Assembly: GCA_034509925.1 (NCBI GenBank)
Contig: CM067530.1
Span: forward strand, 2,759,001 to 2,823,000
Reading direction: 5' to 3'
DNA length: 64,000 bases
Origin: Hirudinaria manillensis
Lineage: Eukaryota; Annelida; Clitellata; Hirudinida; Hirudinidae
Shown here: in pieces, positions 12,201-25,150 of the stretch
Numbering within the stretch: the first letter of the stretch is position 1
How the letters are laid out: the number at the start of each line of letters is the position of its first letter
Notes under the pieces: model-generated
Databases searched by the model: none
Seen by the model: the letters and a program-made list of their open reading frames with translations, nothing else
Told to the model about the DNA's origin: nothing
Made by a program: the position numbers and the translations under genes

Positions 12201-15200
12201 GAAGATGAACAGGGTCGTGAGAGGCTGCGTAGAGCTGAAGGAACTCAACCCGATCTGCAACATCCACGACCAGGGTGCTGGTGGAAATGGTTGGTCAAAG
12301 TTATTATTTTTAAACTTAACTTATTATTATTTTACATTTAAATGTAACTGATTTACATTTGTGGCTTGATAGGAATTAATTATAATTAGTAATTATTCAT
12401 AACTTGTTTATTAAATATCTTGTGTTCTCTTGTTGCATCTGTATAGCTAACCTTGAAGGAGATTCCAGGTAATAGGCTAACAGAATAGCTTTTCCTTTAC
12501 AAGAAAATCTTTTAAGCTAATTTCATTCATCTTTCATTCCTTCTTGTATCTTGAAACTTTTATTTTGTTGTTGCCCAATAATAAAAATAATATTAATAAT
12601 AGATTATAACAGCGATCATCTCTGCCCATCACTGTTACTATTAATAAACAACCATCTTCGTCATCTTCCTCCTCAGGTAACGTACTCAAGGAACTCGTCT
12701 ATCCCCAGGGTGCCGTGGTGAACCTGTCGGGCTTCCAACTCGGCGACCCGACCCTGAGTGCCCTCGAGGTTTGGACTGCCGAGTACCAGGAAAGCAACGC
12801 CCTCCTCGTCAGGACGGACGGAGTCTCGACTCTCCAGAAACTCGCCGACAGAGAAAAGTGCCCTCTGTCTGTCGTAGGAGAAGTGACCGGCGATGGAAAG
12901 GTTGGAAAAAGTTTTTACCGTCACTTGGTGTCGTCTGCTTTTTTATTTATTTATTTATTTATTTGTTTGTTTATTTGTTCATGGAACTTGTTATTAGAGT
13001 TATATAATACCCCATAATACTTCTAGTGTTTGCTCAAACATATGTAAATAGCTTTAAAAGGTGGCTTAAGTTGGATACAAAGTTGCTCGAGTATCTCTGA
13101 TCATTAGTAGATGGAAATGATGTTTGCAATTTATTTTTAAAACTAAAATTTTTTAAAAGAAATTTATTTTATTTTATTTGTTTTTAATCTGTTCACAAAG
13201 GCTTACTCCAATCAGTAAATCTACTAAATCTAAGCACACAGAGTGGACACTAAATGATGTTTTTGTCAACATTTTCAGATCAAATTCATCGACGACAGAG
13301 AATTGGCGAGCGGTGACAAGGAACCTGCGAACAAGAAGGTCAAGTCGCACCCCCCCACCAAACAACTCCCCATCGACCTCGACCTCGAACTGGTCCTTGG
13401 TAGCGTGCCAAAGAAAGTAAGTTAGCTGATGATGATGGTGGTGGTGGTAGTGGTGATGATGATGATAATATTTACATATTATGCAGGAATAGATTTATTT
13501 AATTATTAATTAATGGCTTCACATCTATTTTGTTTTCAATTTACTTTAATTTAATTATTGTGGATATTCCCAAATTGTTTTGTTGAAGTCTTGATTTAAG
13601 TTAAGTTTCAAATTCCCAAATAATTATCCCAAACTAACTTTCATCGAGAATTGTCTTTTTTTTTGCGTCAGGTGTTCAACGTACAAAGGAAGTTGGCATT
13701 GTACAAGGAAATCACTCTGCCAGAAGACCTGACCCTGATGGCTGCCCTCAATAATGTCCTGAGACTGCCCTCTGTTGCCAGCAAGAGATTCTTGACCAAC
13801 AAGGTTCGATGAAGCTTTTGGAAGTCCGCATTTCGTATTTTCGCGTGGCAGATTGTTGGACGTCTTAGAAAGCAGAAGCATTATTTGATTTTTACTTTCA
13901 GTAGTTGTTTATTTAGCTGTGAAAATGGTCGCAGAAATCATCCCGTATTATTTCGAAATCATTTTAAAAGCATAAATTGGTGATTTGTAAATAATATAGG
14001 TGTCAGTCTGTCATATTTGCAATTATATATGCTTTTTTTAATTCGTTCGCCAGGTGGACAGGTCAGTGTCAGGTCTGATTGCTCAGCAACAGTGTGTTGG
14101 ACCCCTCCACACTCCTCTGGCTGATGTGGCTGTCATTGCTTTGTCTCATTTCGATACGGTGGGTAGTGTTTTAGAATTATTTTATCTTTAACATAAAAAT
14201 AAATATTTTATAGAATTTATTTGAAACCAATTTGGTCGTCTGCGTTTTCAGAAAGGAGCAGCCACTGCAGTTGGAGAGCAGCCAATCAAGTGTCTCGTAG
14301 ACTCAATGTGCGGAGCAAGGATGACCGTCGGGGAGGCGCTGACCAATCTCGTCTTTGCTTCAGTCGGATCCCTTGAGGTGATTGGATTGTTAACACGTTA
14401 ACACATTAACGTTTTGCTCGCTAGTACCACTTCGTGCGTAATTAGGTTTTATTTATTTATATTTATTTTACATTTTTATTTTATTTTAATGAATCGAAGT
14501 GTTATTCAATGACTATTGACACATATTTGTACGATAATGAGTGTAAGTCATTGTAAGTGTGAAACATATGGAAGAGCCACTGGTACCTCAGCCTTAGGCA
14601 CTGGTCAAGTTTCTAATTTGTCATTCACGGATTAATGGCAACTAATTTATTATTTGTTATTAAATTGCAACTAATTAATGATAATTCATTCGCAAGGATG
14701 TCAAGTGCAGCGGCAACTGGATGTGGCCGGCCAAGCTGGAGGGCGAAGACGCCCGTCTTTTCGATGCCTGCGTCGCCATGACGACCGTCATGAGGGAGCT
14801 CGGCGTCGCCGTCGACGGAGGCAAGGATTCCCTGAGCATGGCCGCCAAGGTCGAAGGAAAGGTCGTCAAGGCCCCGGGTAAGAAGATCGGGACTTGATTC
14901 TGTATGGATTTTGTGCCTCTAGGACACTTAGATGATGACATTTTATAATTAATTAATTTTAATTAATAATTATTTTATTAATTTATTTATAATCTATTAG
15001 TTAAAATTATTTATATGATAACAAATTCCTTTGTAACAGAGCTAATGTAACCTTCTATCATAAATTGTATCATTACTTGTTTAATGCATCTTACATGGCG
15101 TTAATGTCGTGGTATATTATGTCATTGCTAATTTTTTTCATTATTTTTCAGGTAACCTGGTCATATCCGTTTACGCACCGTGCTTGGATGTCAGGTCAAC

Positions 15201-18200
15201 AGTAACTCCGGACTTGAAGTGCCCAGGAGGCAAAGGTTGGTCTTCAATTGTTTTGTTTAAAAAAAATAAAATATTATTAATCCACATTGAAAATGGAGAA
15301 TTCTGCTATTCAAATAAGCTATCTCAAATAAATAATAACAGAATTTTCTTTTTAGTTTTTAATTTTCTGGTCATTTTTGACCAAAATTCAGGAGTAGTTT
15401 TTGTGGAAATCAACAACGTGATGTTGATGATGATTTTGGCGATGATGATGATAATGATATTTGTGTCTCAGGAACGTTGTTGTACGTGCCTCTGACGCCC
15501 GGCAAGCACCGACTGGGAGGATCTGCACTCGCCCAGTGCTACGACTTCGTCGGCAGGTCCTGCCCCGACCTCGAACTTCCCGAGTTGTTCAAGAAGTCCT
15601 TCCGAGTCGTGCAGGACCTGATTGCAGGTGGGTCGGAACTTGCTACGTCGTTGCAGCTAGTTTAATCGTGAAATTGTTAATTAGATATAAATTAATAATT
15701 GATATTATAAAACTTAAATGGGTAAATAGGTAGAGTAATTCAATAATAATCAATTGATAACTTGTAATGTTTGCATTTAACAATTTTCACCGACCATCAT
15801 TTGGTGCTGGTCGCATTATTAGTACATTTTTGTTTTGTAATTACTTTTGTAAAAAGATTTATTCATACATTTGAACTGACTGGCTAAAATAATTCCAGTC
15901 TGTGTGTCCTGATTAAAACGATTGATGTTGGGACTTGATCAAATAAATTAATTAATTAACTTTAACTGAGGATTTCTTGCCTTAATTGATTGATTAATTA
16001 TTTAATTTAGATGGCAAGCTGTCTGCCGGCCATGACATCAGCGACGGAGGTCTGATCACTTGTGCCCTCGAAATGGCATTTGCCGGCAACTGTGGACTTC
16101 ATCTTGACTTTGAAAAGCAACTCACAGATGATGGTAAAGTTGTGATTTCATTTATTTTCACTATTATTATTTTTATTATTATTATTATTGCTGCTTGTTT
16201 ATATACTTTAATTTTTTCATGGTCCTTGAGCAGTGATGAGCCTAAATCTCTGTAACATTTAGATACTAGTGCATTTATTACTATTTATATATATATATAT
16301 TACTATGTTTGTTTCTAAAATATGTTTGCAATGAAATATTTGGCAATATTTTTCAGCCTCTCTCATGGAGTTTTTGTTTGCGGAGGAACTCGGATACGTC
16401 CTCGAAGTTTCGGAGGAGAACGTGGAGTTGGTGAAGGAGATGTTCCAAAGTCTTGACGTTCCTTGCCACGTGGTTGGCTGGTCCACATCTGCTTCCTTTG
16501 AGGTTTGAGATTTCTCTTGGTACTATTATTATTACTAGTATTATAATAATATAATGATATAATAACTATTATTATTAATTTTATAATTGCTATTAATTTG
16601 TTGTCATCATCAACATTGAATTGCATGATAACCTGTTCCTGTCCAAAATTAATAAGTCAATCATCATTCACATAACATTAATCCATTCTCAAATTTTCTG
16701 CAAAATGCTTTCCTAAATTTAAAAAAAAAACAATTTCTCAGACCAAATTAACCCATAATTCCGGAATTAATAGGTCGAAGTCACCTTCAACGGCAGTACG
16801 ATACTGCAATGTAAAACGCCGGAACTGAGGAACGTTTGGGAGGAGACGAGTTTTCAACTGGAGAAGTTGCAGTCGAATCCTCTCTGCGTCCAGCAGGAGG
16901 TGGATTGGCTCCTGGAGGCGAGAAATCCACAGTTCAAGTTGAACTTTGACCCCGAAGAGTTGATCAACACCACCATTCCAGGTTGGTTGTTGAGGCTGTT
17001 TTTCTCTTTTGGGAATAATTGCATTAAATGGTAGATTCCTGGATCTTGAATCAGCACTAAATTTAAATTTAAACCTAAATTATTATATAATATTATATAT
17101 TATTATTATTATTATTATTGCCACTATAAATTTTGGTTTAATTAGTGCCATACCAATATCGTGGTACTGTTGATAAGCAAACACTTCAAGTGCCCCCCTG
17201 CAGATATTGAGGACGTCCATCACATTTTGTTTTCCTAAACTTCCCCCTCGTTTGCAGGCATGGTGGACAGGAGTGGAGCAATTACAGTGGCTGTGATCAG
17301 AGAGGAAGGAAGCAACGGAGACAGAGAGATGGCCAGTTCTCTGTTCATGGCCGGCTTCGAAGTTTGGGACGTAAACATGCAGGATCTGCTCAGCTGCAGT
17401 GTGGATCTTGACCGATTTAGGGGCGTGGTCTTCGTAGGAGGCTTCAGCTATGCCGACGTCTTCGGGTCGGGCAAAGGTCTGTTTAATCGGTCCGATTAGT
17501 TTCCTGGCAAATTAAGATGTTTGTAGTGTATTTAGACGCCATGTTGTTTTGCCTAATTACGACCTTATTATCTTGTTTTTAAGCGGAGGTGGACTTTTGC
17601 CAGTCACATGAGACTAGTGTTCTTAATTGTGCATAATTTGGATAATTAATTGTCCTGCTCTGGTGTTTAATTTAAGCAGTACTTTTAATTAAGTACGGCT
17701 CTGCTAAAATGCACTGCAATTAAAAATCCGCTGCACCTCCCTTTCCCACGGCCGCATCTCCACGACGTCATTTGGACTTCCAGGTTGGGCCACTGCCATC
17801 AAGTTCAATGAACGCCTGAGGAAGCAGTTCGCCAGTTTTGTCAAGAGGTCTGACACTTTCAGTCTCGGAGTTTGCAATGGCTGCCAGCTGATGAGCTACC
17901 TGGGATGGACGGACGTCGAGCCGAGGGAAGACGGAGACGAGGAGCAGGAAATCATGCTGGAGAGGAATCTGAGCGGAAGATACGAATCAAGATTCGTGAG
18001 CGTCAAGATCCAGAAGAGTCCTTCCATCATGCTCCAGGGAATGCACGAGTCCGTGCTAGGAGTGTGGGTGGCCCATGGAGAAGGTGAGTTGGCCATTGGA
18101 TGATCACGTTAGAAGGTGGAACTATGAATAATATTAAAAATAATAATTATTATTACAATAGATCTATCAATTTGTAATCTAAGGCAGTTCATTACCAGTC

Positions 18201-18564
18201 AACTATTCAGAACGTCCAGACCTCACCATTTCTATTTCACCTATGCACAGGTCGCTTCCAATTTAGAAGCGATGACTTGCTGAAGTCCTGCATTCAGAAA
18301 GACATGGTAGCCCTGAAATACGTGGACAGCGACGGTCAGCCGACCGCGAAATACCCGATGAACCCTAACGGCAGCGTGGAAGCCATAGCCGGTCTGTGCT
18401 CGCCCGACGGACGCCACTTGGCCATGATGCCTCATCCAGAAAGAGGTACCCTCATGTGGCAGTGGCCCTACGTTCAACCGGAGTGGCAGTCCAAAGTGAC
18501 GACATCGCCATGGATGTGCATGTTTAGGAATGCCTACCTTTGGTGCCTCAAAGAGCAATTATGA
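9248..18564 (+). CDS. PFAS: Phosphoribosylformylglycinamidine synthase, 1350 aa, 23 exons
   Basis: Cytosolic enzyme of de novo purine synthesis: FGAR + glutamine + ATP gives FGAM + glutamate. Exons: 9248-9416, 9495-9624, 9791-10089, 10255-10363, 10798-10938, 11090-11217, 11346-11474, 11629-11889, 12059-12289, 12677-12900, 13279-13416, 13672-13803, 14054-14158, 14252-14377, 14697-14877, 15152-15235, 15472-15627, 16011-16133, 16357-16502, 16774-16981, 17258-17476, 17784-18083, 18251-18564. The sum is 4053 nt, close to the length of human PFAS (1338 aa). The [20 protein letters not shown] motif marks the synthetase active site. The C-terminal glutamine amidotransferase keeps its nucleophile in GVCNGCQLM (Cys about 1177) and the MPHPERG motif (His about 1308, Glu about 1310). 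Intron 5 has a GC donor at 10939; the joined DNSSAIEGH is the conserved reading. Exons are much more GC-rich than introns. No disabling change is seen. Confidence 0.97.
12940..12977. repeat. TTTA/TTTG microsatellite in a PFAS intron
   Basis: Run of TTTA units passing into TTTG units, inside PFAS intron 10. Several PFAS introns also hold short GAT or ATT runs (near 11482, 11950, 13430 and 17100). Confidence 0.7.
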
Positions 18565-19503
18565 TTGGACTGATATGGGCGTGGGGAACTTTGTTGTGGT
18601 GGATTTGAAACAAATTATTATTCTTTACAGATTCAGAAACTTGTTGCGTCATTCTTTCGTAGAGTAGCGGTGACGGCGATGCGTGATCGTCGACTTGCGA
18701 CAAACAACTACGTTTAAATTTAGTCGCAAGAGCAGCTCGAAGTGCCCGTCGGATGATCGCATGGCTTCCCCGATGATTCTTAATTGACGGTCAGGTTTTT
18801 GTGGGGCCGGATGTTTACGTGAGAATCTCTAGGGGAACTTGTTTGGCAAAGAAATTTCTGTGCATCGCGTGCAAAATCACCTCCCGCGCTAAATGGCCTA
18901 ACCAGGATCTCTCCACAATCGAAAACGTGGACGTCTGTCGACGAATTATTTATTGCAAAAATAATTTGAAAAGTTAAAAACTTAATGCACGCACTTACAC
19001 GGCCAGATAAAAAAAATACGAAAATAAAATTCAAAAGAAAGAACTTTGTGACATGAACATGACAACAACAGCTACTCGCTACAACTACGTTGTTTAAAAC
19101 ACAATAATGATCAGGACAACACTGACGTACGTGGTGGGAATATCATTTCCAAGAGCACTACCGATATCTTTTCTGTTTATCTGTGGAATACTGTAATCCG
19201 GACACACGAACAAACATCACAAACGGGAATAAGTCTGACAAAAGATGCACCCAGCGAGAGAATTCACTACAATAAAGATGACCTCAGTAGGTCAAAAACT
19301 TTCATCACAATGAGTTCTTGGAAAGCAATCATTTAATAATTCATTTCGATGCCAAAATAATTCTCTGCTGCGATTCTTTGAAATTCAATTCAGGATCAAA
19401 AACTAGGCTGACGACGACATATGACTTGAAAATGCCAGAACGCCAATCGAGAGAGACAGACGAGTCGGACCTTGAAATGTCTCGAAGTACTCTCGAAGGG
19501 TCG
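18565..19503. other. Convergent spacer, possible alternative 3' exon on minus strand
   Basis: Lies between the stops of PFAS (plus) and the nuclear receptor (minus). On the minus strand an acceptor (CGTCGACAG) at 18981 opens a frame running to a stop at 18780, about 66 codons. If a weak donor inside the receptor's last exon (G|GTCGAG) were used, this frame would join in phase and replace the receptor's last few residues. No conservation can be judged, so it is only a candidate. Confidence 0.3.
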
Positions 19504-22500
19504 TTACGAGGAGACCGTCGTGGTCCTTTCTCGACCACTCCCGTCGGCAGGCATCCAGGCTCCGTCCGAGTAAAGATGCTTGAGTTTCTTGAGTGACTCC
19601 ACGCTCTGGAGAAGTGGCTGGAAGAAGAGGGTCTCCAAAGTTTTAAGGTCCAGTTGGAAAAGCGAGTGCAGCTGGAGAAGCAGCTGGCTGTGGCGTGTCT
19701 TATCCTCGCTGGTCAGATCCCTGAGGCCGTCAAATGCTTCCAACAGTTTCTTTTTAACCTGCTCGCTGGCTGTCAGGGGCTTGTTTGGATCTAAACAAAA
19801 TTTATGAGGACATGAGTTCATACTGAGGTTAAAATTAAAAAATCTCAATTTTTTTAAAATTCAAAATAAAACTTTAATTGAAGTCAGAATTTTGAACCTA
19901 AGCGCGATTAATCAAATTAACAGGCGGCTTTTTAAAAAAAAATCTCAAGAGACTTGAAATACTTCAAATCATGGAGTAAAGGCCAAATGTCTTTGAAAGT
20001 ATTATCAAGTATGCAATAAAAGGCTGCTCGATTAACCAAACAATGAGCCATTGATCTCTGAGAGCCAATAAATCGAACAGGAAACAATGAATTGATTATC
20101 AAGGTCATCACAGACGTCAAAGTCCCCTCCGCAATCGATAAACAAAAACAACGCCACGTCGGCGAGATGTGCGATGAATCTTCGTCAGCTTATTTTTAAG
20201 ACTGGCGCGCATCTTTCACAGCTGTTGCTTTCGTAATGGCATTTGGTGCTGTTGTGGTTATTGTTGTTAGTGAGTTTGTTGTTGATCAAACATTCCCCGC
20301 TTTCAAGGTCACGATATTTTCGTATCGGAGCAGGTAAAAAAAAACGCGTCCCCACATTTCAGGATGGAGCCTATTCATGTAGACGCATGTTGTTTGTTGC
20401 TGTCTTCGCTCGCGACGATTGTTATTGGCTCGTAGGCGGAAATGACGTAAGTCAAGAAGGACCGCCCTTCATCTATTTTTAGAATAGTTCAAGGGAAGGT
20501 CCAACATCACTGGAATTCCTAAATGGTTGATCTGGCAAAACATTGTGGAAATACTTGAAATTGTGTCATGACGTCAGCCGTAAATATTAATAACATTCGT
20601 ATTTATAAATTTATTAATCAGTTATTGGCCTGGATACTTTTCTTAAGTACCTCGATTTGCTGACAAACAATGAATCATGTCGCGGTGTCATTCTTTTATC
20701 CAGGTCATCGTAAGCACAATTTATTAGTGTAAACAAGGGCTCAATAAAGTTGCACCACCCATTACGTTGTTGTTGTTGAGTTAAAATTACTGCTGAACTA
20801 CAAAAAAAAAGAGAGAAAATTAACCGTTTCTCCAAAAATTAATTTATCCACTAATCACTTAATAATTAGCGGGAGCCTAGTTGTTAAAAATCTCCCAAAA
20901 GACGATTGTGAGACAACTCGGAGGACTGCTCTCGAATTTAAATTTAGAAAGTTATTTCTCGAAATTTGATCGAAAACTACCGCCGCGTTGCGGGCCATCT
21001 TTATCTATCTGACCATCGCAGAGTTTCGTTTTCTTCTCGCAATGAAAGTGGGTGGCTGGGTAAGGAGACCGGGATAAAGTCCAATCCAGTTTTCGTAGGA
21101 AAGAGGCCACAATTATCGATGTATTTATGGATTCAGCCGATATAGTACACTGATTCATTCCTGTACTTTGGGTTTCGTGCGAAATCATCTTTTACTAGCC
21201 TTCGCGCTAACGTCATATCTTGACGCGCATTCTTATCTCATTCGGGATCTCCTTAGGCAACTTGCTGGCTCATTCAATCACCTTTTTTTTCTGGTAATTC
21301 CATTTTGAGATGCCACGTGACAGAAGAAGGTCGGTGACTCATGGCTCGTGATTCAGCCTTTCACTTCGCTACTTATCTCTTCGCCTCTCAATCTTTTTCA
21401 CTCTCTCACCATTTCAATCACTCATGCAGAATCAATTCTTTTGTTGGCACTAATCCAAGAAAGTAAAACTGGCAATCAAATGATGACAACGATGATGACG
21501 ATGGCGAAATTGGGAATAACTATAATGAGATTTTAATTCAGATTGTTCAGTTATGTCATATTCGGGTTAGTATGATTCGCAGGGTTTCATGGACTCAGGT
21601 GCTTTGTGGACAAGTCATCAGTCATTTACTTGTTTAATTGAATAATTAATAAATAAATAAATTAATTAAATGGCTGGCCTTAATGAAAGGATGAGGACTG
21701 AAAAAAACTTGAATAACTGAAAAGTGACGTCAGTTACACAATATAAACTAGATAATTCCGGAATAATAGGACGCAAGTTTGTGAAATCTTTGCACACCGA
21801 TCGAACGAGACCAGCCAAAAACAATGGATAGAAACTCAGGCCGTGATCGAACGAATGACGTCGATAACGTACAAAGAATCAGAAGCAAAAAAAAATCAAA
21901 AAAACTTCATATGACATGGTCAGATGGAATCCAGCGCTGGTCTCTGGAGAGCAGTCTTGAAAAAGAAACTGATCATTCAGAAATATCAATCAGCAAAGTT
22001 CTCCTTGAAAATTCAAGGTTAATTTGAAATGGAAATCCACTTTTCATCGCACACGAGACCTCCGAGTACTTTCTCATCGTCCTCCGACCTTATGAAGAAA
22101 GAAAATAGAGGAGGGGAATATAATTTACTAGATAGTGGCAAGGACGGTGGAGCGGATGACGCGATTATTTAGCAGCCCACTAAAAGGCTAGCCAGCCGAG
22201 TGGTTTATTATATCTTTATGGAGATCCAAAGCTGTCTTAGATAGTTCAAGTTCTTCCTAAACTCTAACAAAATGCCCGTCACTCCATCTGATCATCACTC
22301 TTAACTTCATTTGATGGAAGTCTACTTAGAAATCAGTCTGTTTCTCAATAGTTCCACATTTTATTCATTTATAATCTCGACTTTGTTCTAGCCGGCGTGT
22401 AATTTATATTCCGAGCATCTTATCAAATATTCATTAATTCATCCATTCATTTGCCGACAAGGTTCTCTGCTAACAGCGTCGCTAGGCGTAACAGACTGTA

Positions 22501-25150
22501 AACAAGTTTTCAAAATGTCCTTGGGCGCTGCGAACTGGCGTTTATTACCGAGAATTAAAAGCACCAGAGTCAGAAATGAATGATAATGTGGGGCCCGTGA
22601 CGTGAACGACGAAGATGAGAACGATTACATAGAATGAACTGACTTGAGATTATCCAGCGGGTGTCATTAAAAAGAAAAAAAGCCATAAAAACTTTGAAGA
22701 ATGGTGACTGTTTAATCGAACTTTGTAATTTATGATTTCGTGAAGGAATTCAGGGCGACTGAAAATTTTGCAGAGCACCGAAATGTCGGTGAGCGAAACC
22801 GAGGCCGCCAGAAGAGCACTGAACTAGTGGACCGATGTCGTTTCGAAGGACTCGTTCAACCTTGCAAAACGATGTCGAACCTTCTGAAATGTCATTGGCT
22901 GAACTTGGAAACAACTTCCAAAAGAAAAAAATATGCTGGAATAAGAAGCCATTTTCTCCGGTCTCCGTTCGCATTTATTTCGTCCTTGTCATAATTGTAA
23001 TGAAAAGCAGAAATACCTTTCCGGGATAATGGGTTCTACACGGCCGATTGCCTACGTTTCTAATTTGAATTGACGCCGTCTTAAAGTGAAACGGTATTCG
23101 TACTGAATCAAGATAATGGAAAAACAGCCGAGTTTTTAATGACAGCTTTCCTAGTCAGTTTAAAATCTCTTCTCTTATGTTTTGTACACTTTGACTTTCA
23201 GTGATTCTCAAATCAGAAACAATTAGAATCTTCTAAGAACAATAGTTGTTATTTTAAGCAAGACGGCGCCGCTTAGCGAACTCTGAGGTCCGGTTAGTCC
23301 AAGGATAAAGTCGAGCTCATCAGGACGAACGTTAGAAATGCGAAGAACCATTTTCGTTTCTCGCTCTCAGAATAAACTGACACGACTTTCACTTTGCAAT
23401 TCATGATTCATAAGGCATTTTCGGTTTCGCACTTTCGAGAGCTTGGGAATTCTGGACAGCTAAATATATTCGAATCTGAATCTTATTATTTAGAGGTTAT
23501 CTTCGTGCGCTAATATTTTATGCGCATATATTTAGCAAAGTCCCAGACTAATTATTTAAAACTAAAATTGTTTGAACGCGATGCACTCTTAAACGCTCCT
23601 AACATAACGTAGCAGACGATGAATTTAGCTATCGTATGTCAAGGTCGCGTGCTCTGGACTATTCGAACTTTGGGGACTTATTTATTAATCGTGTCCTTGC
23701 ATTCCTTTAATAAATCGTTTAATCACACTTTCTCGTCTCACTTAATCTGTCGTGTAACCTCTTCTGTTTGTAATTTCGCTAAAGTACATCGCAGTGATAG
23801 CCTGGCAGATTTAATGGCGAGCTGATGCAGAAAGTATAATGCCAAACGATTAGTGAAGACATAGAAAAAAATTAATTTACCATTGTATTGATAGAGGGCA
23901 ATGTGCTTGAGGTAGGAGAATTCTTTGTCAGTTATTTGATACTGCTGAAACCTCTTGATGAACAGCTTTAGACTTTCTACAAAATCTATTGTTGGCTTAG
24001 AACTTTCTTCGCCATTGTTTTCTTTATCTGGCTCCTCAGATATGCACGTTTCCAGGTGATAACTTTCTTTTGCCATGCTAAGTAAAATGAGTCTGGGTGC
24101 TGCTTTAATGATCATTGATCTCTTGTCATCAACAGGTAAAAGATCAAAGCCTGGAAGACGTAAAGCATACTGCACGGAGTTGAAGAGATAACTGAAAAGT
24201 AAGTCGTTGGCAGAATGAGCCAACTTGACTGCATAATTTACCCTTCTTATTGGCTGGGACATGGAAAGATATGGTGCTGGCAGGAAAGATGTTAAAGTAG
24301 ATGTTGAGTATATATCTGAATTGCTCAGAGATCTCCTGTTGTCAGTTAGCCTTCTCATGGTGCAGCAGATACCACCGGATATGCTTGGATATTCTGGCTC
24401 GGAATCATCGTCACCAACTCCACTGAGGAGTTTTTTCAATAATGAAGTTTCATGTTTCTTTGTCATGATTTCAAATTGACTTGGTGTTCTATCTGAGAAG
24501 TTGGAATTGGACTGTTCAAGATCATTTAAGCCATTTTTCATTCTTTTGTTTTTCAATTGATTGTCTGGCAGTAGTGGACCTTCTTTGGATGTAGGACTGA
24601 GCATCATGCCTTTCTGACGTTTTTTAAGAATCAGGGACCTGTATTGACTGCCTTCTGAATTTGTTCTTTTACCAAGTTCAAGCATATTTCTTACTGGGGG
24701 TGGAGTTATGGGTTCACTGAAGGATCTGGACAGGTAATCAGAACCATTGTCATAAGGTTCTGTCAGTAATATTTTCAACTTGTTTCTTGTCATTTCTACT
24801 TTGGCCATGTGCTCCAGGTCTTTAGGGAAATTGTGTTGGTTTAAGGCCTCGGGTTTGAAGCAGGCTGGTTCTTTACAAATTGCTGGATTAAATGATATGC
24901 ATTCTGAAGATTGTCTGAAGCCAGCCTGGGCATCGGCATCGATTGTTTTCAGGTAGCCTGACTTTGGTCTTTGATAATCGTCATTAGATTCGTTACCATT
25001 AACTAATAAATTGAAAAGCAACTTTGGCTTGATCTGATGAGAGAAAGGCGAGGACGAGTTTGCCATGATACATTCTAGGCTGCCTTTGGAATGAAGTGGC
25101 TTACCTCCATAAACTTGCCTTGTTGTTTTCTCACTGTGGCAAGGTCCCAT
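19504..25150 (-). CDS. NR0B (DAX1/SHP)-like orphan nuclear receptor without DNA-binding domain, 518 aa
   Basis: Atypical nuclear receptor. NR0B proteins lack the zinc-finger domain and act as corepressors that bind other receptors through LXXLL boxes. Two exons, 25150-23881 and 19790-19504, join in phase 1 across a 4.1 kb intron and sum to 1557 nt. No C4 zinc fingers are present. Three LXXLL boxes occur: LFNLL (about 45-49), LKILL (125-129) and LKKLL (238-242). The ligand-binding-like domain starts near 303: ALRLPGFDLLPVDDKRS matches helix 3-5, YHLET..SEEP resembles the DAX1 FETVEVSEP region, and ITDKEFSYLKHIALY matches ISTKEYAYLKGTVLF. Exon 2 supplies helices 10-11 with LETLFFQPLL (DAX1 AELFFRPII). 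The single intron falls just after the LF-NPD position, as I recall for NR0B1 and NR0B2. The final helix is SLKKLKHL, without the usual AF-2 glutamate. A Met at residue 30 could be the true start. A 3' alternative exon at 18780-18980 is possible. Confidence 0.85.
19791..23880 (-). other. Large intron of the NR0B-like gene
   Basis: The largest intron in the window apart from the transposon-bearing SCAMP intron. It holds only short open frames in all six frames, none with a recognisable domain, and no tRNA or transposon signature. Regulatory elements may lie here but cannot be pointed to from sequence alone. Confidence 0.6.

Noticed and set aside
22740..23029. Overlapping frames on both strands in the NR0B-like intron, first considered as LBD exons
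   Set aside because: No helix 10-12 pattern, and the exon at 19504-19790 fits much better.
23738..23880. Contiguous read-through extension of the NR0B-like first exon
   Set aside because: A good donor (G|GTAAAT) precedes it and the distal exon restores the conserved LBD helices in phase; the extension shows no LBD similarity.
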